Shown here: positions 5,201 through 5,403 of the stretch, in pieces
How the letters are laid out: each line of letters begins with the position of its first letter
Position numbering within the stretch: position 1 is the stretch's first letter
Assembly: GCA_050735975.1 (NCBI GenBank)
Contig: JBOHVS010000155.1
Coordinates: 1-5,403 of the forward strand
Reading direction: 5' to 3'
Source of the DNA: DATMBL01 sp050735975
GTDB lineage: Bacteria; Desulfobacterota; Binatia; UBA9968
DNA: 5,403 nucleotides
Position numbers and translations under genes: made by a program
The notes under the pieces: generated by a model
Seen by the model: the letters and a program-made list of their open reading frames with translations, nothing else
Database searches by the model: none
Told to the model about the DNA's origin: nothing

Positions 5201-5403
5201 TCAGTTATTCCGTGCTCCGGCATTCTCCGGGAAATAACACGCTACCGTATGGCCCGCTTCCATTTCGACGAGCCGGGGCTCGGTTTCCGCGCAGATTCCC
5301 TGAGCCTTGGGGCAGCGATCACGAAACCGGCAGCCGCTCGGCAAATGCAGAGGGCTCGGCACGACACCCGGAATCGCGTCCAATCTCTTCTTCTTTTCTA
5401 CGC
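5201..5403 (-). CDS. Dipeptide/oligopeptide ABC transporter ATP-binding protein, DppD/OppD type (C-terminal fragment)
   Basis: The frame is open from the right edge to the TGA at 5201-5203 and gives the last 66 or so residues: VEKKKRLDAIPGVVPSP, then LHLPSGCRFRDRCP and so on, ending GARNN. IPGxVPSPLxLPxGCRFxxRCP is the hallmark of the C-terminal extension of peptide-type ABC ATPases (oligo/dipeptide transporter C-terminal domain). Cysteines are spaced C-x5-C-x6-C-x17-C, identical to the neighbouring ATPase. The Walker motifs and the start are off-window. A TTG at 5383 is an internal leucine codon and not a start. Placement directly before the DppF-like gene fits the usual permease-DppD-DppF order, so permeases and binding protein should lie beyond the right edge. 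Confidence 0.9.
   Translation of the reverse strand, partial: VEKKKRLDAIPGVVPSPLHLPSGCRFRDRCPKAQGICAETEPRLVEMEAGHTVACYFPENAGARNN

Overview
The window is a stretch of bacterial chromosome in which all five recognisable genes lie on the minus strand and read from high to low coordinates. From right to left they are: the tail of a dipeptide/oligopeptide ABC transporter ATPase (DppD/OppD type, cut by the right edge), a complete second ATPase (DppF/OppF type), a two-pass membrane protein with a DUF218/YdcF domain resembling ElyC, a Rieske non-haem iron oxygenase alpha subunit, and a thiamine pyrophosphate (TPP) enzyme of the acetolactate-synthase-like superfamily (cut by the left edge). No RNA gene, CRISPR array or transposase gene was seen.

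Layout. 1-1313 and 1340-2614 form a tight two-gene unit: the oxygenase comes first, the TPP enzyme follows after 26 bases, and each has a clear Shine-Dalgarno sequence. 2615-2964 is non-coding and carries a hexamer-type repeat, a short spaced inverted repeat and a dispersed palindromic repeat. 2965-3738 is the ElyC-like gene. 3739-4145 is non-coding and rich in repeats: an AT-rich 39-bp inverted repeat around a small GC palindrome, then more hexamer repeats in both orientations. 4146-5138 and 5201-5403 are the end of an ABC peptide-importer operon, separated by 62 bases that hold a hairpin repeat.

Function. The transporter pair would energise import of peptides or similar small solutes; its permeases and binding protein would lie beyond the right edge. 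The oxygenase and TPP enzyme are probably co-transcribed and may act on one catabolic route, but the substrate cannot be read from sequence. No electron-transfer reductase for the oxygenase is visible.

Organism. The mixed-to-high GC genes, the Gram-negative-like ElyC homologue, the catabolic and uptake content and the many degenerate intergenic repeats suggest a large-genome soil or sediment bacterium. My guess is a deltaproteobacteria-related, Binatia, Tectomicrobia or Rokubacteria type lineage, but that is an impression and not a measured placement. The coding content looks ordinary. The least explained material is the family of small repeats packed against gene starts and ends.
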